The notes under the pieces: model-generated
Databases searched by the model: none
What the model was told of the DNA's origin: nothing
The model's input: only the letters and a program-made list of their open reading frames with translations
Position numbers and translations under genes: made by a program
Shown here: positions 24,682-37,363 of the stretch, piece by piece
How the letters are laid out: every line of letters begins with the position of its first letter
Position numbering within the stretch: the stretch's first letter is position 1
From: Lantana camara
Taxonomy: Eukaryota > Streptophyta > Magnoliopsida > Lamiales > Verbenaceae
Assembly: GCA_037501455.1 (NCBI GenBank)
Contig: CM074863.1
Span: 6,444,001 to 6,508,000 of the forward strand
Length of the DNA stretch: 64,000 nucleotides
Direction: 5' to 3'

Positions 24682-24992
24682 GGGATAAATATTTTTTGGC
24701 ATCCGAACTATGCCCGTTTTTACAATTTACCATCCAAACAATTTTTCATTGCAAACCGCCATCCAACCTTTGCATTTATGACAAAACGCCATCTAAACCA
24801 TTTTTTTTTGGTGGTTTTGGGAAAAAAAATTGACACGTGGCATTTTCCTAAAACATACACGTCAGACCAAACCACCTTCAGATGGCGTTTTGTCACAAAT
24901 GCAAAGGTTGGATGGCGGTTTGCAATGAAAAATTGTTTGGATGGTAAATTGCAAAAACGGGCATAGTTCGGATACCTAAAAATCTTTTTCCC
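24682..24992. mobile_element. Mutator-like MITE (311 bp)
   Basis: Ends GGGATAAATATTTTTTGGCA and its inverted, slightly diverged partner ending CTTTTTCCC. The arms share ATCCGAACTATGCCCGTTTTT and continue through GATGGCGTTTTGTCA. Flanked by a perfect 9-bp duplication TATAAAATT (24673-24681 and 24993-25001). Open frames on both strands of this hairpin are mirror shadows and not genes. Confidence 0.87.
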
Positions 24993-25157
24993 TATAAAAT
25001 TATACCACACAATCAACTTGATCAATTTTTTGTGTAAAATTTTTTTATTAGGAAAAGAATCCCCAACTTTATGAGTAAGTTATAAAACACATGATGCATA
25101 AATCATGTAGAAGAAATAACTTAAATAATTTTTGTATGATGGATGGAGAATGTAAAT

Positions 25158-26500
25158 CACTACAAGAAAATTGTCAATTTCTGACGGAATCAAGTCCGTC
25201 GGAAAATTATTATTTTCCGACGGAATTTGCTGAAAACATATAAAAATAAAAATTTACCGACGGAAAGTCCGTCGGTAATCCGTCGGAAACATTACCGACG
25301 GACAATTCCGTCGGTAATTCTGTCGGAAACTATTAAATTTTCCGACGGAATTTTCGTCGGTAATCCGTCGGAAATTCAAAAATAAAATTCAACAAAGCTT
25401 CGAAAAATAAAATTCAACAAAGCTTCCGAAACTATTAAATTTTATAATTATTTCTATATTTTAAAATTTTACCGAGGGAAATTTCCGATGGGATTAAAGC
25501 CGTCGGAAAATTATAAAGTTTCCGACGGAAAACCGACGGTTTTCCGACAGGAATTGCTAAAAACATATTAAAATAAAAATAAAATTTTCCGACGGAATTT
25601 CCGTCGGTAATCCGTCGGAAATGCAAATATAAAATTCAATAAAGCTTCGAAAAATAAAATTCAAGAAAGCTTCCGACGGAATATTCCGTCGGAAACTATT
25701 AAATTTAAATAAATAAAAAATTTACTAATTACTAATTTTATTTTTAAATGTACAAATATCTTATAATTAATATATTAATTTTAGAAAGAATTGTTATTAT
25801 CATACTCTATATATTTTCAATAGATTGGAGAACTCTTAATTCTATTGAGCTTTATTTTCATTCGAATAAGTATTTTTAAAAAAATTCAATAAATATGATT
25901 ATATTTAATTCATGTAATCATATATTTAAAATTTTATGTTTTAAATTTATAACAAAAAATATTTAAATAATTATTTGAAATAGTACATAAATATATTTAA
26001 AGACATAATATTAATAAGAGGTAAGTTATCCAAGTTGGTAAGGGAGTCACCATTCTTCCTTGGAGACCCGAGTTCGAATCTCTACGGGCGCAATAATCGC
26101 GGGAATTAATTCTCGCATTGGTTGGCTCGACGAGCTTTAAGCTCGGCTCGTAGCTCGTCTGAGGTGTTGGTGTAGCTCGTTTCCGGGGTGGTTCGGGTCT
26201 CACAAATGAATTTTTTATTTTTTTTTAGTTTATTTATTTTTATTCTATTTCCGGTGGAATACCGACGGAAAATTCCGTCGGAAATAATTTTTAAAATATT
26301 TTGGATTTATATTTTCCGAGGGATTTCCGACGAATTTTCCGTCGGAAAGTCGTTTATTATTTTTTACATTTCGCTAAGATTTCCGTCGGTAAATTTTTCC
26401 GAGGAGTACTTATGCGACAACAAACATCCGTCGGAAATCCGTCGGTATTTTATGTTTCCGTCGGAAAATTCCGTCGGAAATTGACAGTTTTCTTGTAGTG
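25158..26500. mobile_element. Non-autonomous CACTA (En/Spm) element
   Basis: Terminal inverted repeats CACTACAAGAAAA and TTTTCTTGTAGTG with the 3-bp target duplication AAT on both sides, the hallmark of CACTA elements. Subterminal regions (25185-25690 and 26255-26480) are packed with direct and inverted copies of TTCCGACGGAA/TTCCGTCGGAA, the type of sub-terminal array that binds the transposase accessory protein in En/Spm. No transposase frame is present. A SINE-like sequence lies inside (26020-26215). Confidence 0.92.
26020..26215 (+). mobile_element. tRNA-derived SINE-like sequence inside the CACTA element
   Basis: It carries A-box-like TATCCAAGTTGG (about 26026-26037) and B-box-like GAGTTCGAATCTC (about 26069-26081), spaced as in tRNA genes and SINE promoters, followed by an unrelated GC-richer body and a T-rich tail (26211-26245). 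A target duplication was not resolved. It is not a functional tRNA: the cloverleaf arms do not close. Confidence 0.55.
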
Positions 26501-27239
26501 AATATCGTCACTTATGTTCATATTATGAAAACAGAACGCAAGGTAAAGATGGATATCCGATCTGTGGAAGGAGAAGAATCGCACTGATGGTCCAAGATCA
26601 CAATAAACAACTTTATAACCAATTTGTAGTACCTTATAATCCATATCTCTTATTAAGTTATAATTCTCACATTAACATCGGGATTTTCTTAGAGTGACAA
26701 TTGTGAAATTTACAAATATATTTATAAAGGACATGACAAAGTGTTAAATATAGGACTTTGGGTCATTACTGTAGAACAATGATCATTGAACAGTTTTCAA
26801 TGTGTGCGAAAAAGCGAAAAAAAAAATAAATTTTTAAAAAATTTATAGAGCATTATGTATGAGAAATTAATGTAAATATTCGAAAGATTTGGGGAAATAA
26901 TTGATGACAGGATATAACTAACTATTACAAGAAGAAGAGATTATTTAGTTTTAAGACTTGAGAATTAATTGACTCCAATTTAGGGATAAATATAAACGTT
27001 TCTTTCATTTCTCGACCATAACGAGAAGAAAGAGGCTTCACTCAACCATAACGAGAAGATGAATGAGTAACCAATAACGACCAATCACAGCACACATTTG
27101 GGAGTACTACACCAAACTATTCAGTGGATATACTATCGAAAAGGTGATGAGTGTTGGTATTAGCTTGCACCAACGATAAGGTGGCATGCACCTATACAAA
27201 GCGCTATCCATTATAATCCCCATGTCACCTATTATTTCG
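26501..27239. other. Intergenic DNA, possibly LINE 5' remnant
   Basis: Noncoding; may include the decayed upstream part of the LINE that follows, but I see no recognisable endonuclease motif. Confidence 0.35.
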
Positions 27240-29330
27240 AGCCTACTTTTTTCAAACCTATTAGGATATAGTAAGAGACGCGGTGGTGAAATTCATCAAT
27301 AATTGCATAGAGAGATATCAATTCCCAAGAAGGCTTATCAGACGTTTATTTATCTGATTTTGAAAGTTAATTCTCCAAAAAATTTAAACGAGATTCGGCC
27401 CATTACGTTGTGTAATGTATTGCTCAAAATGATCACGAATATGATTATACCCCGTTTAAGCCGTATATCAAAGAAATTGTGAGCCCAAACCAGAATAGTG
27501 TTTTTCTCGATCGAGACACCCATTACAATATCTTGATGCTTCAAAAAGTGTTATGAATGATGCATCACTCCAAAGAAAGAAAAAAAAAGGATAGTGCTGA
27601 AAATTAATCTTGAAAAGGATACAACAAAGCTCAGTGAAATGTTCTAAAGAAAATCTAACTTTCTTCAAATTCCATACAAAAATCATCAATATCAGTAGAG
27701 CAAAATGGAGGGGATACAACCGGAGATTTTGTGGAATAGTAAACAGACCGAGGATCTATGGATGTGTGGCATTAGATAAGGTAATCATTCCCGCCTTATT
27801 TATTTGTACTCTACATGGAACAACTTACGTATATGATTTAGGAGGATATTTTAGCCGGACACTAGAAGCTAATTAAGGTATATCAGAGATCACATCTCAC
27901 ACATGCTTTTTACGAACAATATAATATTAGGAGCTAAAACTACTGTAGATGGAACAAAATGTATTTAAAGTGTGGTTGGGGCATTTCATATATGATTGAG
28001 AAGGCTATTTCAATCGGACATTGAAAGTCAATTATGGTATGTCAGAAAGACCCTCACATCTCTCACTTGATTTGCAAATCTACTATGGATGGAGCGATGT
28101 GCATCCGTTGTGTGGTTAAGGTGTTTTGCAAGACATCGGGCCTCAAATTGAACTTCAGCAAATCACATGTATTGTTCGCACCTTATGTGTCATTGGACAC
28201 GAGCCTCAACTTATAGCTTTTCGAACATGGAAGGGGACTGATAGAAGCACTCAGATGGTGGAACCATTCATGGAATAGGTGTCTTTATGGAATAATAGAT
28301 GATTATCACATGGAAAACTCACCAAAATCATTGAAGATAACATTAATGAGAAGGATAAAGAACTTAATTATGCTATGTAATTTCATTGGCACGGATAAAA
28401 ACTAGAACCTTAATAAGCTGAAAATAGTACTGCCCAAGAAAGAGATGACTAAGATTCTTAGCGTCCCAATTGCGCTGCATGATAATGGAGATTAGAAACT
28501 TTGTATTGGGTCGGTTAACAATAAATTTTCCTATAAAACGGTCTATAGTCTATTTATGGAGGATGAGGCATATGTGAAAATCGGAGATGGACTTGAAAAT
28601 CACCTTGGCCCACAAGTTCAAAATTTTCTTGTGACTTTGCCAACATAATAGCTTGCTCATAAATGTACTGAAGTATGACTGGAATTTTGGGGGATGTAAT
28701 GTAGGTACATGTTGCACAGGATGTGAAGATCTGGATCGCGTGTTGAGAAGTCATCTGTTGGCACTCTGGGTGTGGGAAAAGATTGTTAATGCATAGACTG
28801 ATCTTCGTGGATTTTGAGGGTCGAACGAGCTCAAAGATAACTTTAATAGCAAAATTCAAAGCGTCGTATTACCAGAGTGTTCAGAGTGAATTGTCTTAAT
28901 TTTGACGCTTTGAAATTTTTAGAAAGCACGAAACTGGTGGAGCTATCAGAATATTGTGAAGTCTAAGAGCGTCATTTTTCACCACATAAAAGATTTATCT
29001 GATGCCTCAATACTAATCAGTGAGGGCAAAAGACACAAGCAAAATAAAATAATCAGTGAGTAGTCGTGGAATAAATTTGATAAGGGATTTGGTTAGGGAG
29101 GTCATTCAAGATGACAACGAAAGATGAGGGTTAGGATACACTATGAATCTTCGTAAAGATTCAATAAATGTGACAGAGTTTTTGGGTTTACATAAGGGAT
29201 TTGATATTAGCTTGGAAGAAGGCACTTCTCAAATAATAATGTGGAGATTGATTCGAACATGGTGGTGAAATGGATGACGGAGGATATTGAAAAACACCCA
29301 TGAAAATTTTAATTTTTTATTAGTGAAATA
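27240..29330 (+). pseudogene. Decayed L1-type LINE (reverse transcriptase / RNase H remnant)
   Basis: Non-LTR retrotransposon ORF2 remnant with many stops and frameshifts. Recognisable blocks in order: LNEIRPITLCNVLLKMIT (about 27396), IVLKINLEKD (about 27592, the RT block normally ending in a Tyr-Asp pair, now degenerate), CKTSGLKLNFSKSHVLFAP (about 28128-28185, the block downstream of the catalytic pair), a C-terminal zinc-region neighbour FSYKTVYSLF (about 28528) and an RNase H-like stretch FLGLHKGFDISLEEG (about 29178). The order and spacing match plant L1 elements. The YADD box itself was not found. Boundaries are approximate. Confidence 0.75.
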
Positions 29331-32300
29331 TACTCCACGAACTTTGAAAAATTTGGATTAAACACGTATCGGGAGAAAAAAAAACATGATGTGAATACTT
29401 TTAGTACCTTAATTTATTTAATAAATATAATAACCAACCTTATTTAAATAAACTAAAGGTAGGGCTATAAAATGTGCCTCCTACATAAGTAGAAAACAAG
29501 TTAGCCTTAAAGAAAAAAATTAGGAAAAAAACAAGGGCAACAATTTAAAAGTATTGAGTGATCTGATTAATTAGTACAAGAAACTGCGTTTATGTTATTG
29601 CCAATACATTGAACAAGTAATGACTAAGAAAAACATGCATTAAAACACAGTAAATTTTGTTCCGGGAAACAGTGAATCAGCGCACTCGAAATCTGTATCA
29701 GAAAAGGATAGGAAAATGCAGACCAGCTGTATTAACATAAAAAATATCATTTTCGCCCCAGAAATAAATTTTGAAAAAAAAGTCCCAGTGCAGGAAAGAC
29801 TTTTTCGAAACCAAAACAGACAAAAGAAAAGGGTAAATAAAAAGTGTGTACAAAAATGGAGAAAGTATGAGAGTGTAAATTGAGAGAGCAGAGGGTTAGT
29901 GATTAATAAAGGGAAAGGAGAAGAGCAGAAGCTTCCATCCAAAGCAGAAGCAGAAGCAGAGCAACTGATAGTCTGATTAATATGTCTTTGTGGGCCATTC
30001 TGAGATCAAAGCTGCTCAGGTGCTGCTGTTCCCACCTCTATTTAATGCATCACCCTATTTTGGCCTGCCCCCTTCTATATATTAATTACTATTTAATTTC
30101 CTAAAATGAATTTCATAAATGACCTCAATTTGTTACATATATTTGTTACTGATTCTATTGTTCAATAGTAATTATAAGTTTAATAATAATTATAATTATG
30201 ATGATCCGATCCATCAATTGGTCATTTCATATATTAATCAAATTATGTAATAAAAGGAAAAGGAGAGCAAATTAAAGTTTGTCCCCGTCAGGCGATTAAA
30301 AAGAGGATGGAGACTGGTGCAAATTAAAGTTGATTCTGACCACATGCATTTAATCAATTTAATTTAGTTGTAATTGCAGTAGTAGGAGGTGGATAAGTGC
30401 CTTGGGTACATGTAATAATTATGTTTGATTGTCTTTATAGGAGCACCAAATATTAGTGTAGAGGGTGAGGGTGGGAGCAAACTAAGGTCAAAAAGGCTTC
30501 TCATTGCTCGCCGGAAAACATGAGACACCAATTTTTAGTTTTAACTTTTAAGTTTGAGTTTGAATTCAGATATATTCGTTTATGAATAGCTCACTCCAAA
30601 ACTCATCTTTTATATTTTACAAATTATAATAACAATTTTATATATTTAAACCTTATTTTTATTAGTATGGATATATATAGCTAATTAAAGAATTGAATGC
30701 TACACTTTTTACATTCAAAAAATGACATTATTATATATAAGTTATGATCGAAAAGGTTCTACTGTAAATAAGCCGAGTTTGACTTAAAAGTATTAATACA
30801 AGATTGAAATTAAACATAAAATTGCATATGCCATCTCCTTTTTTTTTAAAAAAATTAGTAACTTAGAATTTAAGCAGAAAAATTTCCATATATAAGTATG
30901 AGGGAATCTAATTTAGATTATATCACGGTGAGATCCTACTTAAATAACACGTGGCTAACTGTTATAAAGGGATACATGGAAAATAAGTTCTCGAACTCAT
31001 ACATAGGCAAGCTCACAAACAGTCCCAGACTCGCAGTATTAGGTAGAAATCCAAGAAAGAAACGGCCATGTAAAACTAAAATTTTAGTAGGACTTCTTTT
31101 CTCTTAAAAAAAGAAAACTAAATCAAATAGAAAGGACAAGTTGCACATAAAAAAGAGAAGAGTAAGTGGACTAGTACACATTAGTTAATATTATTAATTA
31201 TAATTTGTGTACGAAGTTTTTAATAGTCTAATCGTTATAAGGGGGTGTGAGTTGTCTACTTAAAAGAAAGATAATCATAATCATTGAACTTAAGAAAAGC
31301 TAAACAAATTTTTTGTTTAAGTTGTCATCCAACTGTGGGTGTGGGGATTTAATTCCTTTTTGGTTGGAAATAATATCAAATTTTCAATTACCTCAGGCCC
31401 GGCTAACTGCACACGTGTCGCTTCATGGTTAGGAGTTAGCCCAAAATTTTTTTTTTCTTTTTTTTTTTTCTTGATTATAACTCGCTAACTGAGATTATAC
31501 TTTTATTTATTTTATAATATAAAGAACAAAAATAATTCAACTATTAGCGCGCATTACCTTAAAGCCACTTCTTTAAATTATCCACATTGTCTAAAGCTCC
31601 TTTCATATTTTTCCCAATTAAGGCAAGCACTAACCTAGACTGTACCTTTTAAACTTATTTAATTAATTACACGAGGTTTGATAATTTCGCACCATATGTC
31701 CTAATTATTACTGCCAATGTTACTTTGGACTTAAAGCCATACTTTTATGTAATTATATTAATTAATGTAGCTTATACATACTGTGTTTATTTAATTCTCA
31801 TCTACACACAGATAGATATTTGAGCAATCATTGACTGAGGGCATAAATGTATGACAAATATTTTATATTAATATTGAAAGGTAAGGTTAAATATGTTTCC
31901 ATTGGATGAATAACTTTGACCCAGTTACAAGCCTTGGTTGGGCTGCACATAAGATTGGAGCTTAAAGGGCCTACAGACCACGCTCTAAATAGTATTATGC
32001 AACGAAAGCGCAAACAAGCCCGATACTAATTTAAAAAATAATATTTTACTAAAATATCGCAAAAAATAAATAAATAAAATCCAATTCAGTAACAAAGATT
32101 AATAGCCAGTTAATGTTATGGAGGTTTTTACATCCCATTTCTCCAAAATGACCTTATTTGTTCCAGGGACCCATCATGTCCACTTTTAATTTTACAATTT
32201 TGTTCCCTTGGTGCGTGTCAAAACCCATTAATTTAGCAAACCCATCATTACCCGCAAATTTAAAAAGATAATTAAGCGTTAACCGAATAGTAAATATTAT

Positions 32301-33935
32301 ACTTGTCTCATGGACATATAGTTAGTACGTACGTACTACGTACAGTAGGTATCTACATAAAAATTAAAATAACTAAAATTTTAAGAAATTCACGTCTGGA
32401 ATGTAACTTAGAAAATGAACTAAATAAAGTTATGATAACGAAAATGTAATAAATTGAAAATTTGTGTAATTAATAGCTTAGTGGAAGTAGCCATGGTCGA
32501 GTCTGGCTGACTGGCTCTGAAATTGCCAATTTTACTTAGCTTAGCTATAATCATGTCTGCCGTATTCTAGAAAGCTAACTGTTGATTTCTTCTCTGGTCT
32601 CTCTTATCTCCTTTTCTCTTTTTTTCTTCCTCTCCTTAACCTAATTCTTCATTTCCTATTTATAGATATCTGATCCCCATCCGCTTCGCATATTTGTTCT
32701 CTTCCCCTCTAACTTTGCTCTTATCCCTAAATTTTAATTGTGATTTGCGGGCCGAGTACTTTACTAGAGTTTAATATTCGGTGGAATCATTCTACTATCT
32801 CTTGTTCACATGTGTAAGTTCACTTTACGTCTCCTAGTCAGTTCGCTTTAGACGAACTCACTTCGTCTAGCGAGTTGATTTTGGATTTAGGCATTCAAGA
32901 GGTAAGTCCCCGACACTATCGATTTTATGAAAAATCATATTTTTCCTCAAACAATAATTGTATGTATACAGCAACACTAATTGTTTGTAGAAAGTAGTGC
33001 AAGCCATACCAATATACCATCTATAATCTTATCAATGGCCTGGAAGTCGAACTAGGACTCGGTTGTCGGCTAAACCTTGTTAGTTTTAAATTTTACGTTA
33101 TTCAATTGACGGCGCCCATGTTTTTCTGAAATGACCATAAAACCCGGGACCAATAAATCAATATCGCGACTACGTCTGGGGGTAGAATAGTCTTTCTACG
33201 TGCAAATTTAATCAACGCTGCATATTATGTCCAACTTGACATATCTACATATATATATCTTGATATGGAAACATCAACAAATGCTGAGTTGACTTGGGAA
33301 CATTTCACTCATTTATATATTTTGTATAATAATTTTGTAACGATAATGGCTTTATTAGGTTTCGAAATCCAATTTTGATTTTATTTATATGCTGCATTTG
33401 TAATTTGAATTGAATGTAGACAATATTTTTTAGTTGCCAAATGTTTTATATTGGAATATTACTACGTTAATGGGATCCGGGCCGACTAAAATTTACGTTC
33501 AAGATAAGCTTCAAAAGATTTGAAATTAAAGATATATAATAAAAATGAGACATAAATTTTAGATGTGCACTGCCATTTTATCCCGTTTAAGATATACCAT
33601 CTCATACCTACTTAAAAGGTGTCTAACTGAATTTATTTTAAAGAGCTTAAAATCTTAAATTCTTATATAATATTTTTAGAAATAGCTTATATATATGATG
33701 GTGGATCTTGTTTTGAGAATAAGCACATAAATTTGTCAAACATTTCATGAAAGCTTAAAAGGTTTTAGACATCTTATATGGTCTTTTAGAGCTCATAAAA
33801 GCAATCAAACACACTTTAGATTTTTTGTTTTAATTTTTTATTTTATCTCCTATTTTACTCATATACACGCACCACGTGTATAAATAGACGGCCTAAATTA
33901 GAAAAGAGAAATAATTGTGATAAGAAATTTTTTTA
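29331..33935. other. Intergenic DNA, no gene seen
   Basis: About 4.6 kb. Open frames at 29640-29942 (-), 30898-31107 (+) and 31828-32013 (-) show no domain, no splice context and no codon bias, and were not accepted. A pyrimidine tract near 32590-32640 and a TACGTACGTACTACGTAC-type palindromic cluster near 32326-32343 are the only visible structures. Confidence 0.45.
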
Positions 33936-34493
33936 AAAGATCTATGGTAAAATTACAAAATCGGGATACCAACTGACCCCATTTTGCACTTTGAGTACAG
34001 TTCATTTTCTGGTGGCAAAAAAAACCCTATATCTCTAAAAATTAGCAATTTTGGGTCAATTTTCACCTGAAAGCACCTGTATCCTACCGGAAATCCAACC
34101 CGCTATCCTACATGGCAATAAAATACCACTTCACGTGTGTAATCTACGGACGTGTCAAAACAGCCATAGCCACATCATTATAAGATTGTTTATGTGGCAT
34201 TAGTCCCTTAAAATTAAACATAATATTTAATCCAAATAAACAACCTTTAAATAATTCAAATAAGCAACTTTTAAAATATAATTTTATGTATATAATTAAG
34301 AATTAATACATTTAAAAATTATAATTTTATTTATGTTGTGTATAATATATATTTTTATTTTGAGGAAAATATAATATATTTTTAATAATTTTATTCATAC
34401 AAATTATACTTTATTTTACATAATATACTAATGAAATCAAATTAATATCAAAACTATAAAATAAAAAAAATAAAAAAAAAAGGAAGGAAAAGA

Positions 34494-35008
34494 ACCAATC
34501 CAGCCCCAGTCCAAGCCCGCGGCCCGCCGCAGGAGAAGATGAAACACAGAACGACATTCGAAATGGGGGATTTCTCCTTTTTTTTGTCGAATTCCATGTA
34601 TGAGTAGTGCTCCTTTTCCGGCGAGCTCTTCCGACGACCATGAATCGCCATTGTTGCCCACCAGCCTCAAAGCTTCCCCCGCCAGATCCACCCAAGTTCA
34701 CCACCACCAAGACAACCACCATAAAATCGACTCAACACCACCACCAAATCCGCCGCGCCACCCACCACCGAGACAACCACCATCAAATCGACTCAACACC
34801 ACCACCAAATCCGCCGTGCCATCCACCACCACCAAATCCATCGCACCACCCACCACCGAGACAACCACCATCAAATCGACTCAACACCATGACCAAATCC
34901 GCCGCGCCACCCACTACCGCCGTTTGGAGAGAGAGAGAGAGAGAGAATCGATGGAGAGAGCATGGAGGGAGAAACCGACAGAGAATTTGCCGCCGCCATG
35001 GTCTTGAC
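34494..35008 (+). other. GC-rich captured segment inside the MULE
   Basis: A 500-bp CCG/CAC-rich block with several overlapping open frames on both strands (for example 34600-35007 and 34607-35014). The frames run into the Copia LTR and are composed of low-complexity Pro/His/Thr, so no product is claimed. It includes a GA microsatellite (34928-34946). It probably continued into 46018 onward before the Copia insertion. Confidence 0.55.
34726..34918 (+). repeat. Tandem repeat, about 71-78 bp x 2.6
   Basis: Units start ATCGACTCAACACC at 34726, 34797 and 34875, each with CCAAATCCGCCG and CCCACCACCGAGACAACCA-like blocks; the second unit has a small internal expansion. Confidence 0.8.
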
Positions 35009-36144
35009 TGTTAGGAATAGTGCCCTAGAAAGCCGATTGTATATCCGCTTTGTGCTTTTCCTTATTGTAATCACAAACAATCTTTGAATGAAATAACGAA
35101 TTGAGGCAACACTTCTTTATATGCTCTTGTTTGGTATGCGTTTACTTTAGCTGTGCATGTATGAGAACTCCGCTAATCCTGATGACTTTAGGACTCTACC
35201 ATTTAGGTGAAATGGTTCATGAAACGAGCCATATATCACATAAGTCATGATTAGTAAAATACTCCAAGCCGATGAGTCCTACAGACAGTGGGAGTGTCAA
35301 CCTGACTCCTCTAAGGCTTGCTTGTGGGATCACGCCCTTAAGAAGGACCACCTTGTTTCATGGAGGTGCAAAGTGTATAGTTGATACGTGCGTGATACAT
35401 GAGGGTGCTTACTTTAATAAGTAAGTTCACTGAGGTGCCCCGTGTGAGAACATTCCTAAATGGGAAAGGAAGTTTCTATTTCAGGAAATGGAAACTTCCA
35501 GATTAGGAAATATCTCACGAGTCATTGATGTGATTAATTGATCCTTAGACTTGAGGTTCCTTGTCACTTTATGAGTTAACTCTGTAGTCTTAGGTATAAG
35601 CTTTAAAGGGTGTCGCCTTAGACAACTGATTCAAGGCTTATGCTGGGGCTGCACAAGTGATTCATGAAAGTGAATGAGAATCAAGAAAGGACCTACACTT
35701 GCATTTGCAAGGTGATCTCTTATTGTGTAAGTCATTCATATGCCATATGGAGTCCTTGGCCAAGGCAGTAGATCAATACATCAAGAAAAGGGTTTCTTGG
35801 ATTGAGATCAAATGGATATGAAATGCACTTAGCTTTAAGACCGGATTATTAGGGTTCTGATTATTCCCTTGCCCTAGATCTTGGTTGAGAGATAGTAAGT
35901 AGGAGGATTGTATCTCACATGAATCAATGACTTAAAGGTTCTGTCGAATCCGAACATTCCAATTCAGCTAGGGGTTAAACACCTGTTGCTAGACTATGGT
36001 CGTTTAATCTGTGGACTGATTAATTAATTAATTAAGGTCACTGCTAATTGAATTGAGAATCTAGAGGGTCACACACAACAACTTGGTTACATGAGTTGAG
36101 GCTTGAAAATGACTAAACGAGTTAATCGGGCCAAGAGGGTTCCA

Positions 36145-36212
36145 CACGTGTGAAGTCACACGTGTGGCTCACGTGAGTGACACGTGTCACTGTGACACGT
36201 GTCACACACGTG
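36145..36212. promoter_or_regulatory. Array of six G-boxes (CACGTG) in Copia LTR
   Basis: CACGTG at 36145, 36159, 36170, 36181, 36196 and 36207, spaced 14, 11, 11, 15 and 11 bp, each set in a longer palindrome such as GACACGTGTC. About 340 bp upstream of the LTR TATA box. In plants such sites bind bZIP (ABRE-type) and bHLH factors; use by this LTR is inferred. Confidence 0.8.
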
Positions 36213-36549
36213 TGTATATATATATATTATATATATATTAAATAATTAATTAGTTAATTATTTAATAGACTTTGGTTTAATTTTGAATTAAAAAGAAAGT
36301 CTAATATTGGAGAAAATAATCTAGTTAATTAATTACGAATTAATTAATTAGATAAAAATAAGTTATTTATTTTATAATAAATAAAGTATAAAATTATCCA
36401 AAAATAGTTTGGATATTTTTAGCTCTCTTAAAAGTTGACTTGAATTAGAATTCAAAGTCAAAGTTGGAAAATACTTGATGATCAAGTAATAGGAGAGAGA
36501 CAAACCAAATCCTTGCCCAACAAGGAGTTCGGTCGTCCCTCCCCTTTCC

Positions 36550-36558
36550 TATATATAG
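36550..36558 (+). promoter_or_regulatory. TATA box of Copia 5' LTR
   Basis: TATATATAG upstream of a GGGGAGCTCATGCTCCCC inverted repeat (36558-36575) that would sit at or just before the expected RNA start. The same arrangement recurs in the other two LTR copies. Confidence 0.65.
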
Positions 36559-36945
36559 GGGAGCTCATGCTCCCCTTTAGAGCTAATTGACAATTCTTGG
36601 TTCATGTGTTGAACACCTTCCTTTCTCCAAGATTAAATTAAACCCTAGGTTAAGCCTAAACACTAACTAGAGAACTAGCATCCTTACTAGTTAGATTGTG
36701 ATCAAGTTGGTGGACTTTCTCTAGAGACTTCAAGTTAGAAGTTTGAAGATTCGAACTTTACCAAGGAGAGGGGATCAAGCCGCGAGAAGAGCGTTCTTGG
36801 GTGGCTTGAAACGCTTCAAGAAAGAATAAAAGAAAAGTAAGTTTTCTATCTTTACGAATTTGGTTGCACGATTGCGAGTCCTAGATCCTTTTGTTGGGAA
36901 AATTTTTTAAATTCCGCTGCTTTCTGATTCGTGTTTTCCAACAAG

Positions 36946-36958
36946 TGGTATCAGAGCC
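36946..36958 (+). promoter_or_regulatory. Primer-binding site, initiator Met tRNA
   Basis: TGGTATCAGAGCC two bases after the LTR end, the standard plant Copia site complementary to the 3' end of initiator tRNA-Met. Confidence 0.93.
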
Positions 36959-37254
36959 ACCACGTTAATCGTGTTTCTGATTCGTCTCAATTATTCTGAA
37001 TTTGGTAGAAATTCTTAGGCTTAGATGCGAATTAGGTATTCATGAGTTCTTTTAGAAAGCCTGAAATACGAAACTGTAATTTTTCCTGAATTTCTAAAAC
37101 TGTTTTCTCAAATCGTGTTTTTGAAAATTGTTTTAGTTGAAATTTATCTAAATCGAATTTTTTAATTGAAACGGGTTTTGGAGAAACTTTAAAAATACGA
37201 AACGAACACGAAATAGGACGAGCCTAGGCGTGCTAGCAAGTCGCACGCCCAGCC

Positions 37255-37363
37255 CTCCCGCAACCGCGCGGGAGGCCCTCCCGCCCGCGCCTAGGCGGGA
37301 CTGCTCGCCTGTCCCGCAACCGCGCGGGACAGCCGCCCGCACCGTCCCGCAACAGAGCGGGAC
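37255..37363 (+). other. Triple GC hairpin in Copia leader
   Basis: Three 7-bp stems with 6-base loops: CTCCCGC/GCGGGAG (37255-37274, loop AACCGC), GTCCCGC/GCGGGAC (37311-37330, loop AACCGC) and GTCCCGC/GCGGGAC (37344-37363, loop AACAGA). The first pair changes C-G to G-C while pairing is kept. Two GCCTAGGC palindromes (about 37222 and 37290) lie beside them. The position between primer site and gag suggests a packaging or dimerisation element (inferred). Confidence 0.7.

Larger units (their letters stand above)
35009..36943 (+). repeat. Copia 5' LTR
   Basis: 1935 bp, starts TGTTAGGAATAG and ends TTTTCCAACA. It contains the G-box array (36145-36212), a TA tract and a TATA box (36550). Near-identical to 44083-46017; examples of differences are the base after GATTGT near 35039, CTCCGCTAAT against CTCCCCTAAT, and GGTCGTC against GGCCGTC. 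Confidence 0.95.

Noticed and set aside
24592..25025. Open frames on both strands (124 and 101 codons)
   Set aside because: They are mirror images arising from the inverted arms of the 24682-24992 MITE.
26020..26095. Possible tRNA gene (A and B box-like motifs)
   Set aside because: The cloverleaf does not form and both boxes carry mismatches; better explained as a tRNA-derived SINE relic.
29640..29942. 100-codon hydrophobic minus-strand frame
   Set aside because: The composition reflects T-rich DNA; no signal of a real membrane protein family.
34600..35014. Two overlapping 135-codon open frames rich in Pro/His/Thr
   Set aside because: They are low complexity, driven by a CCACCA tandem repeat, open on several frames at once, and run into the Copia LTR.
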